Positions 62,701 to 64,000 of a stretch of DNA of 64,000 nt are shown one piece after another. The stretch is taken from contig NZ_JACHXU010000010.1 in NCBI RefSeq assembly GCF_014192335.1, positions 163,816-227,815 on the forward strand, written 5' to 3'. The notes beneath the pieces were generated by a model, which did no database searches, was not told where the DNA came from, and saw nothing but the letters and a program-made list of their open reading frames with translations. How positions within the stretch are numbered: the first letter of the stretch is position 1; every line of letters starts with the position of its first letter. Origin of the DNA: Aporhodopirellula rubra (GTDB lineage: Bacteria > Planctomycetota > Planctomycetia > Pirellulales > Pirellulaceae). Position numbers and translations under genes: made by a program.

Positions 62701-64000
62701 ATGCCTTTTCCCGTTGCCTTTCCGCCGTCACCGCCAATGACGAGCCACACGCCGATAACGCGTTCGGTATCGACGCACCGTCCCTGCACGACGGTGTCTC
62801 GTGTCGCCGTGATATTTGCACGATTATTGCCTGTCCTGATTTGCTTGCTGTCGTCGGTTGCTTTCGCCCAAATGGGTGGAGGAATGGGCGGCGGTGGTAT
62901 GGGAGGTGGCGGTGCTCAGGCTCCCGAGGCAGAAGTAAAGACAAAGTTTCGCGATCACATTCACGCACGAGCGGGCATGACGTTCCGTCGCGAACGCGGT
63001 GATGCCGTCGTCGCGTCGGTTCGCATCATTGGAAACCGTACGGTATCCGCCGCGGATATCTTTTCGGAATTGCAGACCCGCAAGGGGCGGTTCTACGACA
63101 GCGAAACGGTGCTGGCGGACGTTCGGCGTTTGAACGATCTAGGGTCATTCGATCAGGTCACTTTTGAAGTGCAGCCCGTTGGGCCGAACTCGACGATCGA
63201 TGATGACGTTCAGCCTTCGAATCCCAACGCCGAGCTAACGCCCAGTGTGGTGGTCACGTTCTACGTTCACGAACGCCCCATGGTTGGCAGGGTGGTGTTC
63301 CATGGTAATCGTGCCCTCAACGACCGAGAGCTTTCCGGCCGAGCAGGTGTCGCCGCAGGTGATCCTCTGAGCGAATTTTCGGTCGAGTCGGGGCGTCGGC
63401 GTTTGCTCGACTACTATCAAGAAGAGGGGTTCAACCAAGCCGCAGTGTCGGCAACGATCACGGGAGCCGAGGGTGGTGCCGCCGCAGGCGTTTCTGCGAC
63501 TGACTTGCCACCGGGCACGGTGATCTATCGCATCAATGAAGGTCCGCTCGAGCGAATCGCGGACATTCAAATTGAAGGCAGCACGATCGTTACGGAAGCT
63601 CGGCTGAAGAAGATCATTCGTAGCCGAGGCCCGATGGCGGGTGTGCTCAGCTACATGGGCAATAAAGCCAATATGAAGATGATCGACGAAGACGTTAATT
63701 TGCTCTCGTCCTACTATCACACGCTCGGTTTCTTGACCGCGACCGTTGGGCGGAGATTCGAATATGACGAATCGGGCAAGTGGGTGACGGTTGTCTTTGT
63801 GGTCAAGGAAGGCCCACGCTTTACCGTCGGTGACGTTCAGATTGTGGGTAACGAATTTATTACCGAAGAATCGCTGCGGGCCCGGCTCGAACTCCACGTC
63901 GGCGACATGTTTGACGGAACGATCATGCGTCGTGACGTCGGCGAAATCGTCTACGGGTACGGAGAGCTCGGTTTTATCTACGCAGAGGTCAAACCCAAAA
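62701..64000 (+). CDS. Omp85/BamA-type outer-membrane assembly protein, partial (N-terminal POTRA region)
   Basis: The frame is open to the window edge (433 codons). ATG 62701 (or 62737) starts a 40-residue leader, then a signal-like VIFARLLPVLICLLSSVAFAQ and a short Gly/Met-rich stretch (MGGGMGGGGMGGG). Four POTRA-like repeats follow: from about residue 103 (VRIIGNRTVSAADIFSELQ), 180 (VGRVVFHGNRALNDRELS), 273 (IADIQIEGSTIVTEARLKK) and 361 (VGDVQIVGNEFITEESLRA), each with the GN/ES turn and a YYxxxGF segment. The barrel lies beyond the end. BamA-type proteins fold outer-membrane barrels such as the BBP7 protein nearby. Confidence 0.85.
   Translation, partial: MPFPVAFPPSPPMTSHTPITRSVSTHRPCTTVSRVAVIFARLLPVLICLLSSVAFAQMGGGMGGGGMGGGGAQAPEAEVKTKFRDHIHARAGMTFRRERGDAVVASVRIIGNRTVSAADIFSELQTRKGRFYDSETVLADVRRLNDLGSFDQVTFEVQPVGPNSTIDDDVQPSNPNAELTPSVVVTFYVHERPMVGRVVFHGNRALNDRELSGRAGVAAGDPLSEFSVESGRRRLLDYYQEEGFNQAAVSATITGAEGGAAAGVSATDLPPGTVIYRINEGPLERIADIQIEGSTIVTEARLKKIIRSRGPMAGVLSYMGNKANMKMIDEDVNLLSSYYHTLGFLTATVGRRFEYDESGKWVTVVFVVKEGPRFTVGDVQIVGNEFITEESLRARLELHVGDMFDGTIMRRDVGEIVYGYGELGFIYAEVKPK

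Overview
The window looks like a chromosomal segment of a planctomycete, most likely a Pirellulaceae/Rhodopirellula-type marine bacterium. The evidence is two DUF1501 Tat proteins and a DUF1549/DUF1553 partner, a PVC-type CxxCH haem protein with a large N-terminal beta-propeller-like region, a secreted sulfatase, a BBP7 beta-barrel protein, a tandem-duplicated UvrA of more than 2,200 residues, McsA/McsB, and moderately GC-rich, loosely packed genes on both strands. All identifications come from reading the translations; no database search was run.

Layout. 0-6.2 kb: a small lipoprotein, yidD, a gamma-class carbonic anhydrase-like protein, a methyltransferase, a DUF1549/DUF1553 + DUF1501 pair, and a complete REP-associated transposase (RAYT) locus bounded by inverted GTAG-REP hairpins. 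6.4-15.1 kb (minus strand): giant tandem uvrA, then mcsA-mcsB with a 4-base overlap. 15.3-20.3 kb: trpE, an orphan DUF1501 gene, nadA and a DUF423 membrane gene. 20.3-23.2 kb is an accessory patch: a zinc-ribbon membrane protein, a transposase remnant, two copies of a ~100 bp miniature palindromic element and a nine-copy 72-bp tandem array. 23.5-26.3 kb: pyrB, a dihydroorotase-like gene that has lost its metal ligands, and rnpA, overlapping or tightly packed. 26.2-32.3 kb: glycosyltransferase + polysaccharide deacetylase (minus), then a flavoprotein, an aldehyde dehydrogenase and an EfpL-type elongation factor (plus). 32.4-40.8 kb (minus): five exported proteins (sulfatase, esterase, ThuA-like, SGNH-like, PVC haem protein), a plausible polysaccharide/sulfated-glycan utilisation group. 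41.3-51.6 kb: rhomboid protease, gcvP, an aldo/keto reductase, a protein ending in a diadenylate-cyclase-like (DACNV) domain, mannose-6-phosphate isomerase, a MITE-like relative of the RAYT locus, and a small TPR protein. 51.7-64 kb: ppdK with 3' hairpins, a membrane histidine kinase with a CxxCxC sensor and a sigma-54 response regulator, a BBP7 porin-like protein with an intrinsic terminator downstream, a hypothetical gene, and the POTRA part of an Omp85/BamA protein that runs off the end.

Strongest observations for follow-up: (1) the RAYT locus at 5.5-6.2 kb and its transposase-less counterpart at 50.9-51.15 kb, whose hairpins differ in sequence but keep pairing; (2) the 72-bp double-hairpin tandem array; (3) the catalytically dead dihydroorotase next to pyrB; (4) the four-ATPase UvrA with an extra C-terminal domain; (5) the DACNV protein that keeps both DGA and RHR motifs.
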